The position numbers and the translations under genes were made by a program. DNA of 30,332 bases from Bacteroidales bacterium UBA1735. Its GTDB lineage: Bacteria > Bacteroidota > Bacteroidia > Bacteroidales > Paludibacteraceae. Under the pieces are notes generated by a model. That model made no database searches, was not told the DNA's origin, and was given only the letters and a program-made list of their open reading frames with translations. The stretch lies in assembly GCA_002315745.1 (NCBI GenBank), contig DCID01000039.1:2627-32958 (forward strand), read 5' to 3'. This document shows, in pieces, positions 15,294 to 23,190 of this stretch. Numbering within the stretch: the first letter of the stretch is position 1; every line of letters begins with the position of its first letter.

Positions 15294-16034
15294 TTATTCT
15301 TTTTTCCAAGGTTGTGTATAGAGGGCTTCCGTAGCGGGGTGTAGGTTATCGAGGAATTTGATCTGCATCTCCTGAATGGCTCTCACGGCCAAGCCGCATA
15401 CGGTAAAGGCTCCTTTTGTATTGAGTAGGATATTACTATTTTCCACGAACATGGTACGTGCTTCTTTTTCCCCGATACCATCCCATTTGCCTTCGGTGAT
15501 GGTTTCAAGATCTACCAAGGGCACGTCCCAGCGTTTAGCGACGCGTCGAACACCTTCGGGGTAAGCGCCAAAGCGTTTATAGAAGATACTATCTTTAAAG
15601 AAGCATTGACTAACTGGGGTGAAGAGAATGACATGTAGGCCTCTATTCTTCGCCCCCACGACCATGGTAGATAGGTTGTTCTCATACTGCGCCAAGGTGC
15701 TATGGTGCACGCTATCGTCTGGGTTCATATCATTGAGTCCTAATTGGATGAAGAGGATATCGCCTCGTCTAACGCGGTACATCATCGTTTCCCAGTGGCC
15801 ATCCTCGTAGAAGGACTTCGTACTAGCGCTATCTGCGGCATGGTTCTCCACCCGTACACCAGGTGCGAGAAAAGAGGGAAGGACTTGTCCCCATCCACAG
15901 GCTGTATTTTCGTTCTCAATGAGGTGGTCTGCCATGGTCTCATCTCCGACTAAAAAGATAGAGGCATTTTTCTTAGCCTCCAAGGGTAGTACCACTAGTA
16001 GGGCTAAAAGTAGGCAAAAGGATAAATTTTTCAT
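15294..16034 (-). CDS. SGNH hydrolase-fold protein, catalytic residues replaced
   Basis: A 246-aa protein with a signal peptide (cleavage near LEA, residue 20). It aligns with rhamnogalacturonan acetylesterase-type SGNH hydrolases, which deacetylate pectin. Family signatures are kept: FLVGDETMADH, GWGQVLPSFL, NHAADSASTKSF, GDILFIQLGLNDMN, YPEGVRRVA and VPLVDLE. The active-site residues are not kept. The nucleophile position in GDS is Glu32, the block II Gly is Ser69, and the block V Asp-x-x-His is Ser200-Asn-Ile-Leu203. Only the block III Asn101 remains. It is probably a binding or scaffold protein, or an enzyme with a different chemistry. It is the promoter-proximal gene of the minus-strand run that continues with the PCMD-type gene. 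Confidence 0.85.
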   Translation of the reverse strand: MKNLSFCLLLALLVVLPLEAKKNASIFLVGDETMADHLIENENTACGWGQVLPSFLAPGVRVENHAADSASTKSFYEDGHWETMMYRVRRGDILFIQLGLNDMNPDDSVHHSTLAQYENNLSTMVVGAKNRGLHVILFTPVSQCFFKDSIFYKRFGAYPEGVRRVAKRWDVPLVDLETITEGKWDGIGEKEARTMFVENSNILLNTKGAFTVCGLAVRAIQEMQIKFLDNLHPATEALYTQPWKKE

Positions 16035-16066
16035 AACTTACACCAAAAAATGTCCATAATACGCCG

Positions 16067-16098
16067 CAAAATTACAAAAAATAAACCAAATATGCAAA
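16067..16098 (-). promoter_or_regulatory. Bacteroidota promoter for the SGNH-PCMD-GT2 run
   Basis: Read on the minus strand: TTTG (16098-16095), 20 bp, TAATTTTG (16074-16067), matching -33 TTTG and -7 TAnnTTTG. The SGNH start is 33 bp downstream. It lies back to back with the rsmA promoter. Confidence 0.75.
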
Positions 16099-16123
16099 TA
16101 TTTGACGAAAAATAACGTGTTTA

Positions 16124-16155
16124 TTTGGATATTTCAAAAAAAAAGAGTACTTTTG
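16124..16155 (+). promoter_or_regulatory. Bacteroidota promoter for rsmA
   Basis: TTTG (16124-16127), 20 bp, TACTTTTG (16148-16155), followed by CGGCG. The same CGGCG follows the -7 box of the divergent promoter. The rsmA ATG is 49 bp downstream, which argues against the earlier in-frame start at 16102, since that start lies upstream of the promoter. Confidence 0.8.
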
Positions 16156-16203
16156 CGGCGAAAATACGAAAATCAACCCATATGGACGACTATCACCAAG
16201 CAA

Positions 16204-16974
16204 ATGCAACAAGTAAAAGCCAAGAAATCGCTAGGGCAGCACTTCTTGACAGACCTTGGGGTCGCTCAACGAATTGCTGAAACCATATCTTCCGGTCGTG
16301 TTCTTGAAATAGGATCGGGAATGGGCGTGCTTACCCAGTATCTTCTTCACAATAAGGATATCGAACTCACTGCGATTGAGCTCGATCATGAGTCGGTGGA
16401 GTACTTGGTAGAGCATTTTCCTGAGTTGCATTTGATTGAGGGTGATTTTTTGAAGTTTCCTTTGGATGTGCTTTATCCAGATGGTGAGTTTCAGATTATA
16501 GGCAATTATCCATATAATATTAGTAGCCAGATTTTCTTTAAGGTGTTGGATTATAAGGATCGTATACCGGTATGTTCGGGTATGATTCAGAAAGAGGTGG
16601 CGGAGCGATTGGCTTCTAAGCCCGGAAAGAAAGCATATGGAATATTATCTGTACTGCTGCAAGCGTGGTACGATATAGAATATTTATTCACGGTGGACGA
16701 ATACGTGTTCAACCCTCCGCCTAAGGTCAAGTCGGCGGTTATTCGATTGCGACGAAACAGCCGAACGGAGTTGGGGTGTGACGAGGCGTTGTTCAAGACG
16801 GTGGTCAAGACGGCGTTTAATCAACGACGAAAACAGATGCGCAATTCGCTTCAACAGCTGGCAGGAAAGGGTCATCCCGTCCTGGAAGCGGAAATATTTA
16901 CGCGCCGCCCCGAACAGCTGAGTGTAGATGAGTTTGTTGAACTTACTAAATTGTTAGAAACATGTCAGAATTAA
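16204..16974 (+). CDS. rsmA: 16S rRNA dimethyladenosine transferase RsmA/KsgA
   Basis: RsmA dimethylates two adjacent adenosines in the 3'-terminal helix of 16S rRNA, a late 30S maturation checkpoint. The 256-aa product starts at the ATG at 16204, giving MQQVKAKKSLGQHFL, the standard KsgA N-terminus. The open frame from 16102 would place the promoter inside the gene. SAM-binding motif I is RVLEIGSGMGVLTQYL, acidic motif II is LTAIELD, and the catalytic motif IV is NYPYN (family N-L/I/Y-P-Y-N). The C-terminal FNPPPKVKSAVI and FNQRRKQMRNSL are typical. corA starts 13 bp before the rsmA stop. Confidence 0.97.
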   Translation: MQQVKAKKSLGQHFLTDLGVAQRIAETISSGRVLEIGSGMGVLTQYLLHNKDIELTAIELDHESVEYLVEHFPELHLIEGDFLKFPLDVLYPDGEFQIIGNYPYNISSQIFFKVLDYKDRIPVCSGMIQKEVAERLASKPGKKAYGILSVLLQAWYDIEYLFTVDEYVFNPPPKVKSAVIRLRRNSRTELGCDEALFKTVVKTAFNQRRKQMRNSLQQLAGKGHPVLEAEIFTRRPEQLSVDEFVELTKLLETCQN

Positions 16975-17909
16975 GAATATTCTATAAGGATAGTGAGAAA
17001 ATCAAGGTGGCTAAGACCATCAATGCGCTCAAGGAACTGGATAAGAAAGATATTATCTGGATAGACCTATTAGATGTATCCGACAAGACGGAGGATGTAT
17101 TGGAAGGTTTCCTAAAGATTGATATTCAGGAAGATGAAGAGATGGAGGAGATTGAGATGTCGTCTCGATACATACAGACGGATGACTCGATTGTCGCCAA
17201 TTCCAACTTCTTGCATTCCAATTTTGAGGTGGAGCCGGTTAACTTCATTATGAAGAACAATATCTTAGTCACCTCGCACGATGCGGAGTTAGAGAGTTTC
17301 ACGGAGACGGTGAAGCGTATGTTTGTGAACACCCGCAATTTCCCCAGTGGATATCATGTGTTGGTAGCGCTGATGGAGACGCGTGTGGAGAAGGACGCCG
17401 ACTTGATTGAGGATACGACGGATCTCATTACTGCTTTGAGTACGGAGATCAATGCGACGGATCATGTGGATGAAGATGTGTTGATACAGATCAAGGACTT
17501 ACAGGAAAAAGTGACGATCATTCGTCAGAACATCATGGATAAGCAGCGAGTGATCAGTAATTTCTTGAAGTGCGATTTCTTCCCTGCCGAATTGCAGCCA
17601 AGATTGACGATGATCATTAAAGATATCAATTCGCTGTTTGACTATACCCGATTTGGTTTTGACCGTCTGGACTACCTGCAAGATACGTTCTTAGGTTTGG
17701 TTAACATTGAGCAGAACAAGATCATCAAGATCTTCACGGTGGTGAATGTGATTTTCCTGCCGCCGACGTTGGTAGCGAGCATGTATGGTATGAACTTTGA
17801 TTTTATGCCTGAGTTACATTGGCAGCATGGTTATTTGTTCGCCATTTTCCTGATGGTGATTTTCACGATAGGCGTATTGGCAATCTTTAGATTAAAGAAG
17901 TGGTTATAA
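16962..17909 (+). CDS. corA: CorA-family magnesium/divalent cation channel
   Basis: A 315-aa inner-membrane channel protein. The N-terminal cytoplasmic domain is acidic (EDEEMEEIEMSSRY near residue 60), a long helical stalk follows (residues ~150-250), then the pore-lining helix ends with the signature YGMNFDF (Gly276-Met277-Asn278). A periplasmic MPEL loop and the second membrane helix (GYLFAIFLMVIFTIGVLAIF) close with a basic tail, RLKKWL. CorA proteins form pentamers that open when cytoplasmic Mg2+ falls; cobalt or nickel can also pass. It overlaps rsmA by 13 bp and the regulator gene by one base (TAATG), implying coupled translation. Confidence 0.95.
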   Translation: MSELRIFYKDSEKIKVAKTINALKELDKKDIIWIDLLDVSDKTEDVLEGFLKIDIQEDEEMEEIEMSSRYIQTDDSIVANSNFLHSNFEVEPVNFIMKNNILVTSHDAELESFTETVKRMFVNTRNFPSGYHVLVALMETRVEKDADLIEDTTDLITALSTEINATDHVDEDVLIQIKDLQEKVTIIRQNIMDKQRVISNFLKCDFFPAELQPRLTMIIKDINSLFDYTRFGFDRLDYLQDTFLGLVNIEQNKIIKIFTVVNVIFLPPTLVASMYGMNFDFMPELHWQHGYLFAIFLMVIFTIGVLAIFRLKKWL

Positions 17910-19069
17910 TGACACAGCAAGATATACAATCGATTAAACAGCGTTTTGGGATCATAGGAACCAATTCTATTCTCAATCGCGCTATAGAAGTGGCCGTACA
18001 GGTAGCACCTACTGACTTGAGTGTACTGATTACGGGTGAGTCGGGTGTAGGTAAGGAACATTTCCCGCAGATTATTCATGCTTATTCATCGCGCAAGCAT
18101 GGCGCTTATTTTGCCGTTAACTGTGGTGCCATCCCGGAAGGGACGATTGATAGTGAACTATTCGGCCACGAGAAGGGAGCCTATACGGACGCTAAGGCTG
18201 ATCGTAAGGGATACTTTGAGATAGCCGATGGTGGTACTCTTTTCTTAGATGAAGTGGGAGAATTGCCGTTATCCACGCAGGTGCGTTTGTTGCGCGTGTT
18301 GGAGACGGGTGAGTTTATAAAAATGGGTTCGAGTCAGGTGCAGAAAACGAATGTACGCGTGGTGGCTGCCACGAACTTAGATATACCTCGGGCTATTTCG
18401 GAAGGTCGCTTCCGGGAAGATTTGTATTATCGACTCAACTCGGTAGAGATACGGGTGCCTGCGTTGCGAGATAGAAAAGAGGATATACCTTTGTTGTTCC
18501 GTAAGTTTGCGTCCGATTTCTCGGAGAAATATCGGATGCCGCAAGTGAGGTTGACAGAAGAAGCCAATCGCCTGTTGCAATCCTATTATTGGAATGGTAA
18601 CATCCGGCAATTGAAGAATGTGGCGGAGCAGATCAACATCATGGAGACGAACCATGATATCTCGGCGGAGACATTAAGTAAGTACTTACCCCAGAACGAG
18701 GTAGGTGGATTGCAGTTAGCGAAGCAAGCGACCTCTTCCGATTCGTTCATGAACGAGCGCGAATTGCTCTATAAAGTGCTCTTCGACATGAAACGGGATA
18801 TGAGTGAGATGCGGCAGCAGTTGAATGGTTTGCTCAATGGTCAACCGATGGCGCAGTCGGCTTCCAGTTTGCAATCGACCCCGATCAATAAGGAGGACTA
18901 TCAGATGGTGGAGGAACTGAAGGAGGAGCCGAGCAATTTAGAGGAAGTGATGAAGGAGCGGATCATCCGTGAACTGGAGCGTAGTGGTGGTAATCGTAAG
19001 ATAGCCGCGGAGGCATTAGGAGTGTCTGAAAGGACATTATATCGTAAGATAAAGGAATATGGGCTGTAA
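17909..19069 (+). CDS. Sigma-54-dependent transcriptional activator
   Basis: A 386-aa bacterial enhancer-binding protein with no receiver, PAS or GAF domain in front: the AAA+ module starts almost at once. Walker A is GESGVGKE (43-50), Walker B GGTLFLDE (108-115), with sensor and arginine-finger segments VRVVAATN and FREDLYYRLNSVEIRVPALRDR. The loop that touches sigma-54 is GAYTDA (90-95) instead of GAFTGA. A linker of ~80 residues leads to a Fis-type helix-turn-helix at the C-terminus (GGNRKIAAEALGVSERTLYRKI). The ATG at 17909 overlaps the corA stop; the GTG at 17900 is less likely. With no sensory domain, activity is probably set by expression or a partner. Targets are unknown. Confidence 0.93.
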   Translation: MTQQDIQSIKQRFGIIGTNSILNRAIEVAVQVAPTDLSVLITGESGVGKEHFPQIIHAYSSRKHGAYFAVNCGAIPEGTIDSELFGHEKGAYTDAKADRKGYFEIADGGTLFLDEVGELPLSTQVRLLRVLETGEFIKMGSSQVQKTNVRVVAATNLDIPRAISEGRFREDLYYRLNSVEIRVPALRDRKEDIPLLFRKFASDFSEKYRMPQVRLTEEANRLLQSYYWNGNIRQLKNVAEQINIMETNHDISAETLSKYLPQNEVGGLQLAKQATSSDSFMNERELLYKVLFDMKRDMSEMRQQLNGLLNGQPMAQSASSLQSTPINKEDYQMVEELKEEPSNLEEVMKERIIRELERSGGNRKIAAEALGVSERTLYRKIKEYGL

Positions 19070-19571
19070 GAAAAGTTTCATAGGACTATTGGTGGGTTTG
19101 TTACTCTTAGACGGATGTGCGATTAGTTACAAGTTCAATGGCGCAAGCATTGACTATGCTACTACCAAGAGTGTGTCGATAGGTGATTTTCCCAATAATG
19201 CAGCACTGGTGTATCCGCCGTTGAGTAATGACTTGAGTGAAGGTATAAGGGATCTTTTTCAACGGCAGACTCGATTGAAGTTGCTGCGCAGAGGAGGTGA
19301 TTTGGATTTGCAAGGAGAGATTGTGGCCTATACCTTAACCCCGATGTCTATTGCAGCGGATAGTTATGCGGCAGAGACTCGTTTGACGATTGTGGTGAAG
19401 ATCGTATTCACGAACAATGCTAATCCCGAAGAGAGTTTTGAGCGGACGTATACCGGGTATCAGAACTTCGATTCCAGTCGTGCATTGAATGATGTGCAAG
19501 AGGAGTTATGTGCCACTATCATCACCGAAATATCGGAACAAATATACAATGATACCGTCGCAAAGTGGTAA
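19059..19571 (+). CDS. lptE: LptE-family LPS assembly lipoprotein
   Basis: A 170-aa lipoprotein (signal ending LLLDGC, Cys20). The mature start CAISYKFNGASIDY and the segment VSIGDFPNNAALVYPPLSNDLSEGIRDLFQRQTRLKLL are characteristic of Bacteroidota LptE. LptE plugs the LptD barrel that inserts lipopolysaccharide into the outer leaflet of the outer membrane. The fold is a two-layer sandwich; conservation is low, so the symbol is by family. Translation starts 11 bp inside the regulator gene, so expression is tied to it. Next is secG, which has its own promoter. Confidence 0.88.
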   Translation: MGCKKSFIGLLVGLLLLDGCAISYKFNGASIDYATTKSVSIGDFPNNAALVYPPLSNDLSEGIRDLFQRQTRLKLLRRGGDLDLQGEIVAYTLTPMSIAADSYAAETRLTIVVKIVFTNNANPEESFERTYTGYQNFDSSRALNDVQEELCATIITEISEQIYNDTVAKW

Positions 19572-19595
19572 AAAAGTAGGTTTTTTATCAAATTC

Positions 19596-19627
19596 TTTGC
19601 GTATATCAAAAAAAAATTGTACCTTTG
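19596..19627 (+). promoter_or_regulatory. Bacteroidota promoter for secG
   Basis: TTTG (19596-19599), 20 bp, TACCTTTG (19620-19627), close to the consensus. The secG ATG is 41 bp downstream. It separates secG from the rsmA-lptE run. Confidence 0.85.
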
Positions 19628-19667
19628 CACCGTTTTTACGTGGAATAAATATTTAAACTTAAATATT

Positions 19668-19997
19668 ATGTACATTTTATTTACTATCTTAATTGTTATT
19701 GCAGCCATTCTGCTTATCTTACTGGTATTAGTTCAAAACAGTAAGGGTGGTGGTTTAGCCGCAGGTTTCGCAAGTGGTAACCAAGTGATGGGTGCACCTC
19801 GTACGGCTGACTTCTTAGAGAAGGCTAGTTGGACTTTGGCTGCTATCATTGTACTGCTCAGTATCATTGCCGTTGGCGTGAAGAAAGGTCAAACTGTTGT
19901 GACAGATGACCAGAGTGCTATCTCGGAGCAAGTACAAGAAGCTGCTGCCAATCAGGCACCTGCTGCTGACTTCAATCAGGAGCAAGAGGCTGAGTAA
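19668..19997 (+). CDS. secG: Preprotein translocase subunit SecG
   Basis: SecG is a two-helix inner-membrane subunit that associates with SecY/SecE and helps SecA-driven export. The 109-aa product begins at the ATG at 19668 (MYILFTILIVIAAILLILLVLVQ, helix 1), followed by the conserved cytoplasmic loop QNSKGGGLAAGF, NQVMGAPRTADFLEKASW and helix 2 (TLAAIIVLLSIIAVGV). The C-terminal tail is rich in Gln, Ala and Glu. An upstream in-frame start at 19617 falls inside the promoter and is rejected. The stop (TAA) abuts the stop of the convergent glycosyltransferase gene with no spacing. Confidence 0.95.
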   Translation: MYILFTILIVIAAILLILLVLVQNSKGGGLAAGFASGNQVMGAPRTADFLEKASWTLAAIIVLLSIIAVGVKKGQTVVTDDQSAISEQVQEAAANQAPAADFNQEQEAE

Positions 19998-20738
19998 TCA
20001 CCATTGATGGCGAAATAGTCCCCCTATCAGGCAGATAAGCAGATAGAAGGGGTAGAGTAATTCTAACAAGAATGCATCAAACAGAGAGACGGACGCGTCT
20101 CTTTGTTTTATTATATGGTATTCGTAGGGAAACTTAACAAGGAGAATGAGCGGGCACAGGAGTTGTAGCATATTAAGGCCAACTACGAGTGCACCATAGC
20201 GGATAATATCCCGATCGGTATAGTGTGGGGCTTTTCCTGCCCAGCGCATACGTTGATGTAGCAGTTGACGAAGAGTGGGTATGGCTTGTATGGTGGCGGT
20301 GTATTGTGGTTGATCTAATACGGCAATAGATAGGCCACGACGTTTGAAACTTTCTAGGAGGAACATATCATCCCCACTAGGTATCTCCGGGTGGATGTCG
20401 GGATAACTCTCCAGCCATCTATCGCGGCGGACGATGAGGTTAGCACCGCTGCACATAACGTGGTGACCTTGTTGTGCTGTGCGTATGGTGATCTGCTGAA
20501 TGGCTGCATATTCGGCTATTTGTAGCCGTTCAATGAGGGATGTTCCACCGACCATACGAAGGGGGAGGATGAGCAAGTCGGCTGTGGTAGAGGGAGTAGC
20601 AGTAGGGGGTGTGATATCATCATCTTGAAGCCACACATAGTCGGTGTTGGCTTCTGTGATGAGTTTGTGTAGGGCGTGTTTTTTTCCTAAACCATCATCG
20701 TTTATTCCTCTTTTTGGGACAATGACTGTAATGTGCAT
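19998..20738 (-). CDS. Short GT2-like glycosyltransferase
   Basis: A 246-aa protein related to family 2 glycosyltransferases. GLGKKHALHKLI and YVWLQDDDITPP (DxD region), then SGANLIVRRDRWLES, SGDDMFLLESFKRRG (acceptor acidic motif) and QRMRWAGK (QxxRW) follow in order. Two hydrophobic segments end the protein (LVVGLNMLQLLCPLILLV; LLELLYPFYLLICLIGGLF). About 40-60 residues of the nucleotide-binding start seen in the sister gene at 13191-14360 are missing: after VIVPK the sequence jumps to the GxGKK segment. Either it is a shortened, possibly still active variant, or activity is lost. It begins 37 bp inside aroA, in another frame. The upstream run suggests cotranscription with aroA and pepD. 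Confidence 0.75.
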   Translation of the reverse strand: MHITVIVPKRGINDDGLGKKHALHKLITEANTDYVWLQDDDITPPTATPSTTADLLILPLRMVGGTSLIERLQIAEYAAIQQITIRTAQQGHHVMCSGANLIVRRDRWLESYPDIHPEIPSGDDMFLLESFKRRGLSIAVLDQPQYTATIQAIPTLRQLLHQRMRWAGKAPHYTDRDIIRYGALVVGLNMLQLLCPLILLVKFPYEYHIIKQRDASVSLFDAFLLELLYPFYLLICLIGGLFRHQW

Positions 20739-21745
20739 AGTTGGTCATGGAACGTCGGATAGGACTTATTGATATAGTCTATATCGTCGCAACGCATAGG
20801 TAGATGGGCTGCTAACATGGCCATGGCAATGCGGTGATCACCATTGGGTTGCAGATGTTTGATGGATTCGATACGATCACTCTCTTTGAGCCGTAGCATA
20901 GCGGTATGGCGTGCAAAGAGGATCTTACCCAACTGCTTACAAGTAATGGCAATAGCAGGATACAAGTCTGGGAATTGTTCAAAATTGAGGACGAGTGGCC
21001 ATAATTTGCTGCGACCCACTTTGGATATGCGCACTCCTGTGTCATCAAAACTGGTACCCACTCCAAAGTGCTTGTAGATATGGGCTAAGATCTTGTCTCC
21101 CTGAATGGATTCTGAGGTGAGTCCATTGAGGTGCAATTCACCACCATGAATAGCGACATACTCGTACCAGAAGGCGGCTGAACTCCAATCTTTTTCGATA
21201 GTTAGATCCCCATTCTCAAATCGGCGAATGACTTCGCGCGTCATCTGTATATAAGGAGAATCGCAATCTGTTTGCACATCAAATCCGGTGAGCATCATAG
21301 CCGTCACGAATTGGGAGGATTGTGGCCCCTTAATGGTAATGGTGTGATGGGATGAATCTAATGGGTTATGCAGTTTCTTACCACGGATACGAAGGGGTGG
21401 AAAACCATATTCGCCTTCATACCATATATCGGCACCGCATTTGAGTAAAGCATCTACTTCTTGGATGATAGGGCGTTTATTCATTCGCTCATTCCCTTTG
21501 ATCACGACATTTTGTCCTTCTAATTGGGCACAATAAGCGGTGAGGAAACGCATAGCAGTACCGCAGTTCTCTACATTCACTTCTTCAGCACCTTTTTCAA
21601 TAGCCTGTAAACAGCGATGGAGTGTCTTCACATCATCGGGGATGCGACTATCACTCACATCCATCAGTGGCTGGTGGTGTAGGGCTTGGAGGATGAGGAT
21701 GCGGTTAGCAATACTTTTGGATATAGGTAGTTCTATTTCTGTCAT
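20702..21745 (-). CDS. aroA: 3-phosphoshikimate 1-carboxyvinyltransferase (EPSP synthase)
   Basis: AroA joins PEP to shikimate-3-phosphate in the chorismate pathway. The 347-aa product starts at the ATG at 21745, giving MTEIELPISKSIANR with the PEP/S3P-binding Lys10; the frame is open to 21898, but that part overlaps pepD. Active-site motifs are kept: ENCGTAMRFLTA, ERMNKRPI, KGPQSSQF, EKDWSSAAFWYE, QFPDLYPAIA, LRLKESDRI, GDHRIAMAMLAA and KSYPTFHDQL. Typical AroA proteins are 400-430 aa. Much of the difference lies between LRLKESDRI and DHRIAM, where only about nine residues remain instead of some 40, so a beta-alpha segment of domain I seems to be lost. It sits 2 bp after pepD. Confidence 0.92.
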   Translation of the reverse strand: MTEIELPISKSIANRILILQALHHQPLMDVSDSRIPDDVKTLHRCLQAIEKGAEEVNVENCGTAMRFLTAYCAQLEGQNVVIKGNERMNKRPIIQEVDALLKCGADIWYEGEYGFPPLRIRGKKLHNPLDSSHHTITIKGPQSSQFVTAMMLTGFDVQTDCDSPYIQMTREVIRRFENGDLTIEKDWSSAAFWYEYVAIHGGELHLNGLTSESIQGDKILAHIYKHFGVGTSFDDTGVRISKVGRSKLWPLVLNFEQFPDLYPAIAITCKQLGKILFARHTAMLRLKESDRIESIKHLQPNGDHRIAMAMLAAHLPMRCDDIDYINKSYPTFHDQLCTLQSLSQKEE

Positions 21746-21747
21746 GA

Positions 21748-23190
21748 TTACAAGTTTTTGAGGGTCTCTTTGAGCCACGCAAAGCAACGTTGTGTGGAAG
21801 ATATGCTCAGTCTTTCTTGCGGGGAGTGGACGCCATACATTTGTGGTCCAACAGATACCATATCTAAGTATGGATATTTCTGTAAGAAGAGTCCACATTC
21901 CAATCCGGCATGGATAGCGAGTACGGCAGGTTCGTGATGGAATAAGTGCACGTATGCTGCCTTAGTCACCTCCATAAGGGGCGAATGTACATTAGGTTTC
22001 CAACCGGGATAACCATCGCCATGGGTCACTTCGTCGCAGGCTATCGCGAGGGCTGCTTCTACCTCGTTCTTGATACGATGTTTCTCGGACTCGACGGAGG
22101 AGCGTTGGGAAGTATTGACCTCGATATAACCCTCTTTCATCTTGATGGATGCGAGGTTAGTACTAGTCTCGACCAAACCCGGCATATCTGCACTCATGGC
22201 TATCATGCCGTGAGGACATTGCACGAGGGCATGGATGAGAGCATGGGCTTTGTCAGTAGGTAGGATAGTAGAGGGTAGGTCGGTGGATTCCAATTGGAGG
22301 CAGAGGTCTTTCTCGATGGCTCCAAACTGATTCTCGACGGATGCTTTATATTGGTTAAAGCGAGCCACTACGTCGTGTTTATGATCTTGGCTAACTATAA
22401 AGATCGCTTCCGCTTCGCGAGCAATGGCGTTACGGAGGTTACCGCCTTCAATGATTGATAGTTCCCAGTTAAGGTCACGGATAGCATCGAGGAAGTTAAC
22501 GATCACTTTATTTGCATTGGCACGACCTTTGTTGATATCATCTCCGCTATGTCCACCCATCAGTCCTTTTACCGACACATGGAAGGCCATCTTATAGACG
22601 CTGTTGGTCAAAGCCACTGGCGCATAGTGCATCTTAGCCAAGGTGTCTATGCCTCCGGCGCAGCCAATGAAGATCTGCCCATCATCCTCGGAGTCCAGGT
22701 TAATGAGTCGACGTCCTTGGAGGTAACCATCTTGGAGTTTAAAGGCACCCGTCAAACCCGTCTCTTCGTCCACCGTGAACAAGCACTCTAAGGCGGGGTG
22801 AGGGAGAGTGGTAGAGGTGATGACGGCTAATGCCATCGCCATACCGATACCATCATCGCCGCCGAGCGTAGTACCACGCGCTTTGAGCCAATCGTCATCG
22901 ATATAGGTCTCAATGGGATCCGTCATGAAATCGTGCTCTACATCTTTATTCTTCTCGCACACCATATCCATGTGCGCCTGTAAGATGACGCCTTCATGAT
23001 CCTCATAACCCGCTGTGGCAGGGCAACGCATGATCACATTCATCGCCTCATCACGCACACACTCCAAGTGGTGGGCAGCGGCAAAATCAACAAGCCATTG
23101 GCTAATCTTCTCCTCGTGTTTAGAAGGACGAGGGATCTGAGTTATTTGTTGGAAGATAGAGAATACTTCCTGGGGTTCTAAATGTTTCAT
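21748..23190 (-). CDS. pepD: Aminoacyl-histidine dipeptidase (cytosol nonspecific dipeptidase)
   Basis: A 480-aa M20-family (PepD) metallopeptidase that hydrolyses Xaa-His and many other dipeptides in the cytoplasm. Metal ligands and catalytic residues: LQAHMDMVCEKN (His73, Asp75), TTLGGDDGIG (bridging Asp region, 110-116) and FTVDEETGLTG (Glu142, the general base, with Glu143). The lid/dimerisation domain contains KGLMGGHSGDDINKGRANA. The late HAGLECGLF is the final zinc-ligand region. The full usual length is present. The stop of the upstream PKD lipoprotein gene overlaps this ATG (ATGA), and aroA starts 2 bp after the pepD stop, so the genes form one operon. Confidence 0.95.
   Translation of the reverse strand: MKHLEPQEVFSIFQQITQIPRPSKHEEKISQWLVDFAAAHHLECVRDEAMNVIMRCPATAGYEDHEGVILQAHMDMVCEKNKDVEHDFMTDPIETYIDDDWLKARGTTLGGDDGIGMAMALAVITSTTLPHPALECLFTVDEETGLTGAFKLQDGYLQGRRLINLDSEDDGQIFIGCAGGIDTLAKMHYAPVALTNSVYKMAFHVSVKGLMGGHSGDDINKGRANANKVIVNFLDAIRDLNWELSIIEGGNLRNAIAREAEAIFIVSQDHKHDVVARFNQYKASVENQFGAIEKDLCLQLESTDLPSTILPTDKAHALIHALVQCPHGMIAMSADMPGLVETSTNLASIKMKEGYIEVNTSQRSSVESEKHRIKNEVEAALAIACDEVTHGDGYPGWKPNVHSPLMEVTKAAYVHLFHHEPAVLAIHAGLECGLFLQKYPYLDMVSVGPQMYGVHSPQERLSISSTQRCFAWLKETLKNL

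Noticed and set aside
16102..16203. Longer start for RsmA
   Set aside because: It would begin upstream of the clear promoter at 16124-16155. The standard KsgA N-terminus begins at 16204.
21746..21898. Longer start for AroA
   Set aside because: The extra residues overlap the pepD 3' end and show no family similarity.
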